Shown piece after piece: positions 27,756 to 36,240 of a stretch of 64,000 bases of DNA. A model generated the notes under the pieces. That model saw only the letters and a list, made by a program, of their open reading frames with translations. It was not told the origin of the DNA and made no database searches. This DNA is from HGM12587 sp964602445 (lineage in GTDB: Bacteria; Bacillota; Clostridia; Lachnospirales; Lachnospiraceae), in contig CAZRQV010000002.1 of assembly GCA_964602445.1 (NCBI GenBank), positions 1-64,000 on the forward strand, in the 5' to 3' direction. Position numbers and translations under genes: made by a program. Position 1 is the stretch's first letter, and each line of letters opens with the position of its first letter.

Positions 27756-28955
27756 ATGAAGCACGTCGCAGTAATGGGCTACGGCACTGTAGGATCAGGA
27801 GTCGTAGAAGTTTTGAGAACAAATAAAGAGATCGTTGCTAAAAATGTTGGGGAAGAACTGAATGTGAAATATGTTCTGGATTTAAGAGATTTTCCGGGAG
27901 ATCCTGTGCAGGAAGTTATTACACATGATTTTGAAGATATTTTAAATGACAAAGAAGTCAGTGTCGTTGCAGAAGTGATGGGAGGCATTGAACCGGCATA
28001 CACATTTACAAAGAAATGTTTGCTGGCCGGAAAAAGCGTTTGCACTTCGAATAAAGCGCTTGTAGAAAAACATGGTGCAGAACTTCTGGCGATCGCAAAG
28101 GAACAGAATGTCAATTATCTCTTTGAGGCCAGTGTAGGCGGCGGTATTCCAATCATTCGTCCACTTCATACCTGTCTGACCGCAGATGTGATTGAAGAAA
28201 TTTCAGGTATTCTGAACGGAACTACAAACTATATGCTGACAAAAATGTCGGCAGAAGGTGCTGATTATGCAGAGGTGTTAAAGGATGCACAGGAAAAAGG
28301 TTATGCAGAACGTAATCCGGAAGCAGACGTGGAAGGTCACGATGCAGGCAGAAAGATTGCAATCCTGACTTCACTGATCAGCGGTAAGAAAGTGGATTTT
28401 GAAGATCTCTATTGCGAAGGAATTACAAAAATTACGCCGGATGATATTCAGTACGCAAAGAAACTGGGTCTGGCGATCAAACTGCTGGCAACGAGCAAGA
28501 AACTGGGAGATAAATACAGCATTATGGTAACTCCGAAAATGCTGGGTGCTTCTCATCCGCTGTATAGTGTAAATGATGTATTTAATGCAATCTTCGTCAA
28601 AGGAAATATGCTTGGCGATTCCATGTTCTATGGAAGCGGTGCAGGAAAACTTCCGACAGCCAGTGCGGTAGCAGGCGATATCGTGGAAGCAGCAAAGACG
28701 GTAGGAAATACAGGATATTGCTGGACAGAAGAAAAATTAGAACCGGCAGATATCAGCACTGTTGAAAACAGATTTTTTGTCAGAACAACGGCTTCCGCAG
28801 AAGAAACAAAAGCGGTATTTGGCAGTGTTCAGATCTTAGATGATGTAAAAGCAGGAGAAATTGGTTTTGTTACAGAAACAATGACAGAAGCAGCATACAA
28901 AGAATGTGCTTCTAAATTAAACGGTATCATTTCCATGATTCGTGTAGAGGGATAG
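27756..28955 (+). CDS. hom: Homoserine dehydrogenase
   Basis: 399 residues. NAD(P)-binding GYGTVGSGVVEVL at the N terminus, the homoserine dehydrogenase core (SGILNGTTNYMLTKM, the catalytic EGHDAGRKIAIL region) and a C-terminal ACT-like segment for feedback control. It reduces aspartate semialdehyde to homoserine for threonine and methionine. GAGGAGATT precedes the ATG. First gene of hom-apgM-lysC. Confidence 0.97.
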   Translation: MKHVAVMGYGTVGSGVVEVLRTNKEIVAKNVGEELNVKYVLDLRDFPGDPVQEVITHDFEDILNDKEVSVVAEVMGGIEPAYTFTKKCLLAGKSVCTSNKALVEKHGAELLAIAKEQNVNYLFEASVGGGIPIIRPLHTCLTADVIEEISGILNGTTNYMLTKMSAEGADYAEVLKDAQEKGYAERNPEADVEGHDAGRKIAILTSLISGKKVDFEDLYCEGITKITPDDIQYAKKLGLAIKLLATSKKLGDKYSIMVTPKMLGASHPLYSVNDVFNAIFVKGNMLGDSMFYGSGAGKLPTASAVAGDIVEAAKTVGNTGYCWTEEKLEPADISTVENRFFVRTTASAEETKAVFGSVQILDDVKAGEIGFVTETMTEAAYKECASKLNGIISMIRVEG

Positions 28956-28961
28956 AAAGTC

Positions 28962-30170
28962 ATGAAATACGTATTGATCTTAGGCGATGGGATGGCAGAC
29001 AGACCCGTTCCTGAATTGCAGGGAAAAACGCCTTTAGAATATGCGAAGACACCCACAATGGATGCACTTGCAAAAAAATCTGAAATCGGCCTTGTGCATA
29101 CCGTTCCGGAAGGAATGGCACCGGGCAGTGATACTGCAAATATGTCAGTATGCGGGTATGATCCGAAAATTTATTATACAGGACGTTCACCGTTGGAAGC
29201 CTTATCCATCGGTGTCGCAATGAAGGAAACAGATGTGGCGATCAGAACGAATGTGGTGACGGTTTCTGACGATGATCTTCCTTATGAGCAGAAAACGATC
29301 ATCGATCATAGTTCCGGAGAAATCAGCACAGAAGATGCGGCTGTTTTAATCGAAGCAGTTCAAAAAGAACTGGGAAATGAAATGTTCCGTTTTTATACAG
29401 GAACGAGTTACCGTCATCTGCTGATCTGGAATCATGGAAAAGTGACAGATCTGACACCGCCGCATGATATTTTAGGAAAAACGATTGGAGCGTATCTTCC
29501 AAAAGAGCCTCTTCTGTATGAAATGCAGAAAAAAAGTTATGAGATCTTAAAAGATCATCCGATCAATCTTGCAAGAAAAGCAGCGGGATTAAATCCGGCC
29601 AATTCCATCTGGTTCTGGGGTGCAGGGACAAAGCCGATCCTGACTTCTTTTCAAGAGAAGACAGGAAAAAAAGGTGTGATGATTTCTGCAGTAGACTTAC
29701 TGAAAGGCATTGCAGTTGGTGCCGGAATGGACAATAAAACAGTGGATGGTGCCAATGGTCAGCTGCATACGAATTATGAAGGAAAGGCGCAGGCAGCGGT
29801 AGATGCACTTTTGAAAGAAGGATATGATTTTGCATATATCCATGTAGAAGCACCGGATGAAATGGGACATCAGGGCAGTGTAGAACGAAAAGTGCAGGCA
29901 ATCGAGTATCTGGATGAGCGTCTCATTCAAAATGTGAAAAAGGCATTGGATGCGTCAGGCGAAGCATATCGTATGCTGATCCTTCCGGATCATCCAACGC
30001 CAATCGAAGTAAGAACTCATACCAATGAACCGGTTCCATATCTGCTGTATGATCATCAGAAAGAACAGGATCATGACTGGCAGTATCATGAAAAATGTGC
30101 GGCAGCAACAGGGATGGAATATCTGCGGGGGTATGAGCTGATTGATGCTCTGTTCAGTGAAAAAAGCTGA
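28962..30170 (+). CDS. apgM: Archaeal-type phosphoglycerate mutase family; proposed homoserine kinase
   Basis: 402 residues of the alkaline phosphatase superfamily, archaeal-type cofactor-independent phosphoglycerate mutase branch. It begins MKYVLILGDGMADRP (metal-binding Asp) and has the nucleophile region PGSDTANMSVCGYD, plus a C-terminal DHPTPIEVRTH metal site. It lies 6 nt after hom and 26 nt before lysC; no ordinary thrB is in the window. A TIGRFAM model for this branch (TIGR02535) is named 'proposed homoserine kinase' on just such context. I therefore favour homoserine phosphorylation for threonine synthesis, with phosphoglycerate mutase as the alternative. Confidence 0.82.
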   Translation: MKYVLILGDGMADRPVPELQGKTPLEYAKTPTMDALAKKSEIGLVHTVPEGMAPGSDTANMSVCGYDPKIYYTGRSPLEALSIGVAMKETDVAIRTNVVTVSDDDLPYEQKTIIDHSSGEISTEDAAVLIEAVQKELGNEMFRFYTGTSYRHLLIWNHGKVTDLTPPHDILGKTIGAYLPKEPLLYEMQKKSYEILKDHPINLARKAAGLNPANSIWFWGAGTKPILTSFQEKTGKKGVMISAVDLLKGIAVGAGMDNKTVDGANGQLHTNYEGKAQAAVDALLKEGYDFAYIHVEAPDEMGHQGSVERKVQAIEYLDERLIQNVKKALDASGEAYRMLILPDHPTPIEVRTHTNEPVPYLLYDHQKEQDHDWQYHEKCAAATGMEYLRGYELIDALFSEKS

Positions 30171-30196
30171 ATACATAGAGAAATGAGGAGAACATT

Positions 30197-31405
30197 ATGT
30201 TAATTGTGAAAAAATTCGGTGGTACTTCCGTAGGCAACAGTGAAAGAATCCAGAATGTTGCCAGAAGGATTGCGGCAGAGTACAAAAAAGGAAATGATGT
30301 AGTAGTAGTTCTTTCCGCTATGGGAAAAATGACAGATGTACTGATCGAACAGGCGAAAGAATTAAATGAAAATCCTTCAAAACGTGAAATGGATATGCTC
30401 TTTACCATTGGAGAACAGCAGTCAGTAGCACTGATGGCAATGGCATTGGATGCCATCGGAGTACCGGCGGTTTCTTTGAATGCATTTCAGGTGCCAATGG
30501 AAACGACAAAAGTATATGGAAATTCACGACTGAAAAAGATCGGAACAGAAAGAATCCGACATGAACTGGAAAGCAAAAAAGTAGTGATCGTTACTGGTTT
30601 CCAGGGAATTAACAAATATGATGATTATACAACATTAGGACGCGGTGGTTCTGATACGACAGCGGTAGCGTTAGCGGCAGCACTTCATGCAGATGCCTGC
30701 GAAATCTACACAGATGTTGACGGAGTATACACAGCAGACCCGCGAATTGTTAAAAATGCGCGGAAACTGGAAGAGATCACTTATGATGAAATGCTTGATC
30801 TTGCTACCTTGGGAGCAGGCGTTCTTCATAACCGTTCTGTGGAAATGGCAAAGAAATATGGCGTGCCGCTGGTGGTACGTTCCAGCTTAAATGAATCAGA
30901 AGGTACTGTATTAAAGGAGGAAACAACCGTGGAAAGAATGTTGATCAGTGGAGTTGCTTTAGATCGAAATGTAGCAAGAATTTCAGTTATGGGCTTAAAA
31001 GATGAGCCGGGTATTGCATTTAAATTATTTGATTGTCTGGCGAAGGCAAATATTAACGTAGACGTAATCTTACAGTCTATCGGACGTGACGGCACAAAAG
31101 ATATTACCTTTACTGTAGCCAGAGATGAAGCGGAAAATGCAGTAGAAGTGATCCGTGCACAGAAAGCAAGAATCACATTACAGGATGTAACTGTGAATGA
31201 CAAAGTAAACAAGATTTCAATCGTTGGAGCAGGAATGATGTCCAATCCTGGAGTTGCAGCAAAAATGTTTGAAGCATTATATAATGTAGGCATAAATATC
31301 AATATGATCTCTACTTCTGAAATCCGTGTAACTGTAATCGTAGACGAAGGAAAAGCAGAAGTTGCAATGAATGCGGTACATGATGCATTCGCTCTCGGCG
31401 AATAA
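30197..31405 (+). CDS. lysC: Aspartate kinase
   Basis: 402 residues. Kinase domain with VKKFGGTSVGNSERI at the start and TTLGRGGSDTTAVALAAAL, followed by two ACT domains (about 265-400) for allosteric control by lysine and/or threonine. An internal ATG at about 30940 with AAAGGAGG upstream, just before the ACT part, resembles the internal start that makes a separate beta subunit in Bacillus aspartokinase II. It commits aspartate to lysine, threonine and methionine. Confidence 0.96.
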   Translation: MLIVKKFGGTSVGNSERIQNVARRIAAEYKKGNDVVVVLSAMGKMTDVLIEQAKELNENPSKREMDMLFTIGEQQSVALMAMALDAIGVPAVSLNAFQVPMETTKVYGNSRLKKIGTERIRHELESKKVVIVTGFQGINKYDDYTTLGRGGSDTTAVALAAALHADACEIYTDVDGVYTADPRIVKNARKLEEITYDEMLDLATLGAGVLHNRSVEMAKKYGVPLVVRSSLNESEGTVLKEETTVERMLISGVALDRNVARISVMGLKDEPGIAFKLFDCLAKANINVDVILQSIGRDGTKDITFTVARDEAENAVEVIRAQKARITLQDVTVNDKVNKISIVGAGMMSNPGVAAKMFEALYNVGININMISTSEIRVTVIVDEGKAEVAMNAVHDAFALGE

Positions 31406-31464
31406 TAAAAATATCAGAAAAACTTGTGACAGCAGCGAAGATTCTGGTATCATAAAAGAAAACA

Positions 31465-31492
31465 AAAAAGCGTCCGGAATCGGGCGCTTTTT
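31465..31492 (+). terminator. Rho-independent terminator
   Basis: AAAAAGCGTCC pairs with GGGCGCTTTTT (11 bp, one G-U) around GGAATC; the T-run is part of the stem end. It closes the hom-apgM-lysC operon. Confidence 0.85.
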
Positions 31493-31516
31493 GAATCATA
31501 GATCGTTGGAGGTTTT

Positions 31517-33661
31517 ATGGAAATTAACAAAAAAATAGCAGAAGAACTGGGTATAAAGCTTTGGCAGGCAGAAGCAGCTGTGGGATTGATCGATGAAGGA
31601 AATACGATTCCGTTTATTTCCCGTTATCGTAAAGAAGCAACGGGAGCATTGAATGACGAACAGCTGCGTACCTTAGACGAACGTCTGAAGTATTTGCGGA
31701 ATCTGGAAGAAAAAAAGGAACAGGTAATCGCTACGATTGAAGAGCAGGGAAAACTGACGGAAGAACTGAAAAAACAGATTCTGGCAGCGGAAACATTGGT
31801 AGTTGTAGAAGATCTGTATCGTCCTTACCGTCCGAAACGAAGAACCCGTGCTATGATCGCAAAGGAAAAAGGGCTGGAAGGGCTTGCCAATGTGATTTCA
31901 CTGCAGATGACTGCAGAACCTTTAGAAAAAGAAGCAGAAAAATATCTTTCAGAAGAAAAAGGGGTAGCATCCATAAAGGATGCCCTTGGCGGAGCCATGG
32001 ACATTATTGCAGAAAGCATTTCTGACGAAGCACAGTATCGAATACACCTTAGAAAACAGACCTTTGATCAGGGGAAAATCGTTTCCGTAGCGAAAGATCC
32101 GGAAGCGAAAACCGTGTATGAAATGTATTATGCATTTGAAGAACCGGTGAAAAAGATTGCGGGACATCGTATTTTGGCGTTAAACCGGGGAGAGGATGAA
32201 AAAGTACTGACCGTAAAAGTAGAGGCTCCGGAGGAGGAGATTCTGCGTTATCTGGAAAAGCAGGTCATTGTAAGAGACAATCCATATACAACACCGATAC
32301 TGAAAGAAACCATTGCAGACAGTTACAGCCGTCTGATCGCACCGGCCATTGAACGTGAAATCCGTAATGAACTGACGGAAAAAGCAGAAGATGGAGCCAT
32401 TGATGTTTTTGGAAAAAATTTAAAACAGCTTCTGATGCAGCCGCCGATTGCCGGTCAGGTTGTTCTTGGTTGGGATCCGGCTTTTCGTACCGGGTGCAAA
32501 CTGGCAGTGGTAGATGCAACAGGAAAGGTGCTGGATACGGTGGTGATCTATCCGACTGCACCGCAGAATAAAGTAGAAGAGTCGAAGAAAATATTAAAGA
32601 AACTTATCGATCAGTATCATATTACCTTGATTTCCGTAGGGAACGGTACTGCATCCAGAGAGTCAGAACTGATCATTGTAGATCTGCTGAAAGAGTTAAA
32701 GCAGCCGGTACAGTATGTGATCGTAAATGAAGCCGGTGCATCAGTTTATTCGGCAAGTAAGCTTGCTACAGAAGAATTTCCGAATTTTGATGTAGGACAG
32801 AGAAGTGCAGCATCGATTGCAAGAAGACTGCAGGATCCTTTGGCAGAACTGGTAAAAATCGATCCGAAATCCATCGGTGTGGGACAGTACCAGCATGATA
32901 TGAATCAGAAAAAACTGAATGAATCACTGACCGCAGTGGTAGAAGATTGTGTAAATAAAGTGGGGGTAGATTTAAATACCGCATCAGCGTCGCTTCTGGA
33001 ATATATTTCCGGTGTCAGCAAAACGCAGGCAAAAAACATTGTTGCCTACCGTGAAGAACACGGACGGTTTCAGGATCGAAGAGAACTTTTAAAAGTACCG
33101 AAACTGGGACCGAAAGCCTTTGAACAATGTGCCGGATTTATGCGGATCGCTGAAGGAAACAATCCGCTGGATGCTACCAGCGTTCATCCGGAAAGTTATG
33201 CGGCAGCAGAGAAGCTGATCGAATTTTTAGGATATACGGAAAAAGAGATCAGTGCAGGCGGTTTGAAGGGAATCTGCAGAAAAGTGCATGATAAAAAGAA
33301 ACTGGCAGAAATGCTTGGAATCGGAGAACTGACTCTGGAAGATATCCTGAAGGAACTGGAAAAACCTGCAAGGGATCCACGTGAGGAAATGCCGAAACCG
33401 ATCCTTCGAAGTGATGTTCTGGAAATGAAAGATCTGAAGCCGGGAATGGTTTTGAAAGGAACGGTCCGCAATGTAATTGATTTCGGAGTTTTTGTGGATA
33501 TCGGAGTTCATCAGGATGGTCTGGTGCATATTTCACAGCTGACAGATAAAAAATTCGTAAAACATCCGTTGGAAGTTGTCAGTGTCGGTGATATTGTAGA
33601 AGTAAAAGTTCTGAGCGTCGATCTTGAGAAAAAAAGAATCCAGCTTACCATGAAAGGATAA
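31517..33661 (+). CDS. tex: Tex family RNA-binding transcription accessory protein
   Basis: 714 residues. Order: Tex N-terminal helical region, YqgF/RNase H-like domain (about 320-450, GWDPAFRTGCKLAVVDATGK), helix-hairpin-helix (about 490-560, LLEYISGVSKTQAKNIVAYR) and a C-terminal S1 domain (about 640-714, RNVIDFGVFVDIGVHQDGLV). Tex binds nucleic acid and affects transcription elongation; its precise role is unsettled. GGAGGTTTT precedes the ATG. Confidence 0.95.
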   Translation: MEINKKIAEELGIKLWQAEAAVGLIDEGNTIPFISRYRKEATGALNDEQLRTLDERLKYLRNLEEKKEQVIATIEEQGKLTEELKKQILAAETLVVVEDLYRPYRPKRRTRAMIAKEKGLEGLANVISLQMTAEPLEKEAEKYLSEEKGVASIKDALGGAMDIIAESISDEAQYRIHLRKQTFDQGKIVSVAKDPEAKTVYEMYYAFEEPVKKIAGHRILALNRGEDEKVLTVKVEAPEEEILRYLEKQVIVRDNPYTTPILKETIADSYSRLIAPAIEREIRNELTEKAEDGAIDVFGKNLKQLLMQPPIAGQVVLGWDPAFRTGCKLAVVDATGKVLDTVVIYPTAPQNKVEESKKILKKLIDQYHITLISVGNGTASRESELIIVDLLKELKQPVQYVIVNEAGASVYSASKLATEEFPNFDVGQRSAASIARRLQDPLAELVKIDPKSIGVGQYQHDMNQKKLNESLTAVVEDCVNKVGVDLNTASASLLEYISGVSKTQAKNIVAYREEHGRFQDRRELLKVPKLGPKAFEQCAGFMRIAEGNNPLDATSVHPESYAAAEKLIEFLGYTEKEISAGGLKGICRKVHDKKKLAEMLGIGELTLEDILKELEKPARDPREEMPKPILRSDVLEMKDLKPGMVLKGTVRNVIDFGVFVDIGVHQDGLVHISQLTDKKFVKHPLEVVSVGDIVEVKVLSVDLEKKRIQLTMKG

Positions 33662-33669
33662 AAAACAGT

Positions 33670-33696
33670 CTCCGGTATGGAAAGACCATACCGGAG
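33670..33696. terminator. Terminator between convergent tex and the SpoIID-like gene
   Basis: A perfect 11-bp stem CTCCGGTATGG/CCATACCGGAG with a 5-nt loop. On the minus strand it is followed by GACTGTTTTTT, so it suits the minus-strand gene best; the plus-strand side lacks a T-run. Confidence 0.75.
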
Positions 33697-33710
33697 CAAG
33701 GAAGCGAAAG

Positions 33711-34943
33711 TTAGACCTGTTCTGCGATTCGTGTAACAGCTACATAAATTTCAGAAATCCGGTACCAGGTTCTGAAGTCAACAACACCGGTTTCCGGAAG
33801 ACGAAAGATTTCCTGAAAGGTGCGTACTGCATTGGCGGTGGCACTGCCGTAGATGCCATCTTCCGCAACTTTGGGAATGGCAGGGTAGGAATCGGAAATC
33901 GTATTTAACTGTTCCTGAATGACCAGAACATTTTCTCCATAGGAACCAATTTCCAGATCATAGCCGGGATAAGAGACCGGTACGCCGGACACTTCTTCTG
34001 CATTGGCAATATAGATCGTATCACCATAATAATAACGGAGAATCTCACTGGTACTGTACCCGCGTTTTCCCAGATCCTGAGAACCCCACTGGCTCATCCA
34101 GTTGGGACAGGTAACCCGCTGACCGTCGCAATACTGGGTCAGAATGGGCTGTTTAATGCCGGGACGTGCCAGATAACTTCCAAACATTTCGTCAACGATA
34201 TCGGAAATGCTCTCAAATATGTTTCTTCCATAGATGAATTTGTGATCGAATGCGGTGGAAGAAGTAATCGTAAAATCATATCCACGGTTTCGGTAAAATT
34301 CCGTAAATACCCGGTTTAAGGTAAAGGACATAATGGCAAGTACATTGGCGCGGATGGCGGCATCGGTCCAAGTGGCGTAAATTTCACTGGAAGCCACATT
34401 TTTAATGTAATCGCGGTAGCGTACCCAGTAATTTTGTGCAGTGGTATCTGTGGGAACACCGTCGTGAACGATGATATATTCGGGGATGACGACACGGCTT
34501 AAAACGATTTCTCCGGTTTCCGCAGTATCGATGATCTCCGGTTCTGCAATTTTAGGAGGATAATTTCCAAAAAGGGTGTGCGGCGGTATGACAATCCGGG
34601 TAAAGGCCTGATTGTCTTCCAGCGGAGTCATGCGTACATCCAGAAAAGCAGTAGCATCAGGAAGCAGTTCCGTGCTGGAGATTTCTGCCGGTTCATATCC
34701 TTCTGCGGAAACATCTACCGTATATTCGGCATAAGGCTGTGGCTCGCTGGGAGAGATGCTGTAGGCAATATCAGGAGCTTCTAACTCCAGTTCATCGGTC
34801 AGACCGGACTCGTTGGTCGTCAGATCATAAAGGGGCTGATCCGGTTCTCCGGAGATATATACGCGTACTGCTGCGTTGGAAACGGGACGGTTTCCGATGA
34901 TGGTGATGACACGAATTTGAAGTTTTCCCTGCAAAATAATCAC
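33711..34943 (-). CDS. SpoIID-like protein with carboxypeptidase-regulatory and peptidoglycan-binding domains
   Basis: 410 residues from GTG 34943 (no clear ribosome binding site, so the start is uncertain). Residues about 1-110 resemble carboxypeptidase-regulatory-like beta domains (RPVSNAAVRVYISG...SAEGYEPAEI). Residues about 170-310 resemble the SpoIID/amidase-enhancer domain: AAIRANVLAIMSFTLNRV, a substrate-loop-like TQYCDGQRVTCPNWMSQWGS, and GYSTSEILRYYYGDTI. Residues about 325-395 are a PG_binding_1 domain (GSYGENVLVIQEQLN, EDGIYGSATANAVRTFQ). SpoIID is a lytic transglycosylase active at engulfment; here no signal peptide is seen, so it may work inside the mother cell or be exported otherwise. 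A spore cortex role is plausible, not shown. Confidence 0.78.
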   Translation of the reverse strand: MIILQGKLQIRVITIIGNRPVSNAAVRVYISGEPDQPLYDLTTNESGLTDELELEAPDIAYSISPSEPQPYAEYTVDVSAEGYEPAEISSTELLPDATAFLDVRMTPLEDNQAFTRIVIPPHTLFGNYPPKIAEPEIIDTAETGEIVLSRVVIPEYIIVHDGVPTDTTAQNYWVRYRDYIKNVASSEIYATWTDAAIRANVLAIMSFTLNRVFTEFYRNRGYDFTITSSTAFDHKFIYGRNIFESISDIVDEMFGSYLARPGIKQPILTQYCDGQRVTCPNWMSQWGSQDLGKRGYSTSEILRYYYGDTIYIANAEEVSGVPVSYPGYDLEIGSYGENVLVIQEQLNTISDSYPAIPKVAEDGIYGSATANAVRTFQEIFRLPETGVVDFRTWYRISEIYVAVTRIAEQV

Positions 34944-34965
34944 CCATTTTCATACTTTTACAGAT

Positions 34966-34973
34966 AGTGTATG
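34966..34973 (-). promoter_or_regulatory. Possible sigma-E type -10 element upstream of the SpoIID-like gene
   Basis: On the minus strand CATACACT matches the sigma-E -10 pattern CATACANT and lies about 23 nt before the GTG start. No good -35 is visible at the right distance, so support is weak. Confidence 0.25.
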
Positions 34974-35027
34974 CAGGAGAGAGAAGAACGGTTCACAGAA
35001 ATTTAAGAAATCTTAAGGAAAAATAGT

Positions 35028-35055
35028 TTGATTTTCCAAGATTATTGTATATAAT
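35028..35055 (+). promoter_or_regulatory. Sigma-A promoter of mreB
   Basis: TTGATT at 35028-35033, a 16-nt spacer and a consensus TATAAT at 35050-35055 lie about 100 nt upstream of the mreB start. Confidence 0.65.
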
Positions 35056-35154
35056 AAGTAAGAATTAGGGACTAAAATACTGGAAAAGTATAGTAAACAT
35101 AAAGGAAAAATGTCTAAGACATGTATCATTTGGATCAAAAGAAAGGAGCAAAGT

Positions 35155-36162
35155 ATGTTTGAAAGCGTAGCAGGATCCCCGGATATCGGAATTGACTTAG
35201 GAACTGCCAGCATTCTTGTATATATTAAAGGCAAGGGTGTTGTTTTAAAAGAGCCGTCAGTAGTGGCGTTCGATAGAGATACAAATAAGATTAAGGCAAT
35301 TGGAGAAGAGGCACGATTGATGTTAGGAAGAACTCCTGGCAATATCGTAGCAGTTCGTCCTCTGCGTCAGGGTGTAATTTCAGATTATACGGTAACAGAA
35401 AAGATGCTGAAACACTTTATCCAGAAAGCAGTTGGCAAAAAGAGTTTCAGAAAACCTAGGATCGCAGTATGTGTACCAAGCGGTGTCACAGAAGTAGAAA
35501 AGAAAGCAGTAGAAGATGCAACTTATCAGGCAGGCGCAAGAGAAGTTGCGATTATTGAAGAACCAATCGCAGCAGCGATCGGTGCCGGAATTGACATTGC
35601 AAGACCATGCGGTAATATGATCGTAGATATCGGCGGCGGTACTACCGATATCGCAGTAATTTCTTTGGGAGGTACCGTTGTAAGTACTTCCATTAAGATT
35701 GCCGGAGATGATTTTGACGAAGCAATCGTTCGTTTTATGCGTAAAAAACATAATCTTTTGATCGGTGAAAGAACTGCAGAAGATATTAAGATTAAAGTGG
35801 GAACCTGTTATCCGAAGGAAACCGTAGATACGTTAGACGTTCGCGGACGTAACCTTGTGACAGGTCTGCCGAAGACTGTAACAGTGACTTCTACAGAAAC
35901 AGAAGAAGCACTGAAAGAAACGACTTCACAGATTGTAGAAGCCGTACACAGCGTACTTGAAAAAACTCCGCCAGAACTTGCAGCAGATATTGCTGATCGT
36001 GGAATCGTACTGACCGGCGGAGGAAGTCTGATCCGTGGTCTGGATGAGCTGATCGAATCCAAAACAGGCATCAACACGATGGTTGCAGAAGATCCGATGA
36101 CTTGTGTAGCGATCGGAACCGGAAAATATGTAGAAATGTTATCCGGTAAGGTAGTAGAATAA
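35155..36162 (+). CDS. mreB: MreB-family actin-like cell shape protein
   Basis: 335 residues from ATG 35155 (AAAGGAGCAAAG upstream; the frame is open from 35110). Actin-fold nucleotide motifs: GIDLGTASILVYIKGKG at the N terminus, VDIGGGTTDIAVISLGG in the middle and LTGGGSLIRGLDELI near the end. The filament guides lateral wall synthesis. No mreC or mreD follows, so this resembles the stand-alone Mbl or MreBH type genes of Firmicutes; which paralog it is cannot be told from one copy. Confidence 0.93.
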   Translation: MFESVAGSPDIGIDLGTASILVYIKGKGVVLKEPSVVAFDRDTNKIKAIGEEARLMLGRTPGNIVAVRPLRQGVISDYTVTEKMLKHFIQKAVGKKSFRKPRIAVCVPSGVTEVEKKAVEDATYQAGAREVAIIEEPIAAAIGAGIDIARPCGNMIVDIGGGTTDIAVISLGGTVVSTSIKIAGDDFDEAIVRFMRKKHNLLIGERTAEDIKIKVGTCYPKETVDTLDVRGRNLVTGLPKTVTVTSTETEEALKETTSQIVEAVHSVLEKTPPELAADIADRGIVLTGGGSLIRGLDELIESKTGINTMVAEDPMTCVAIGTGKYVEMLSGKVVE

Positions 36163-36192
36163 AAGCAGATATCATTAATTTCAAAAAAGTTT

Positions 36193-36222
36193 GGGGGCAT
36201 GACGGGAGGTTGTGCCCCTTTA
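36193..36222 (+). terminator. Possible terminator after mreB
   Basis: GGGGGCA pairs with TGCCCCT across a 13-nt loop and is followed by TTTA. The stem is short and the T-run weak. Confidence 0.4.
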
Positions 36223-36240
36223 TGCGTATAAGGGGGATTT

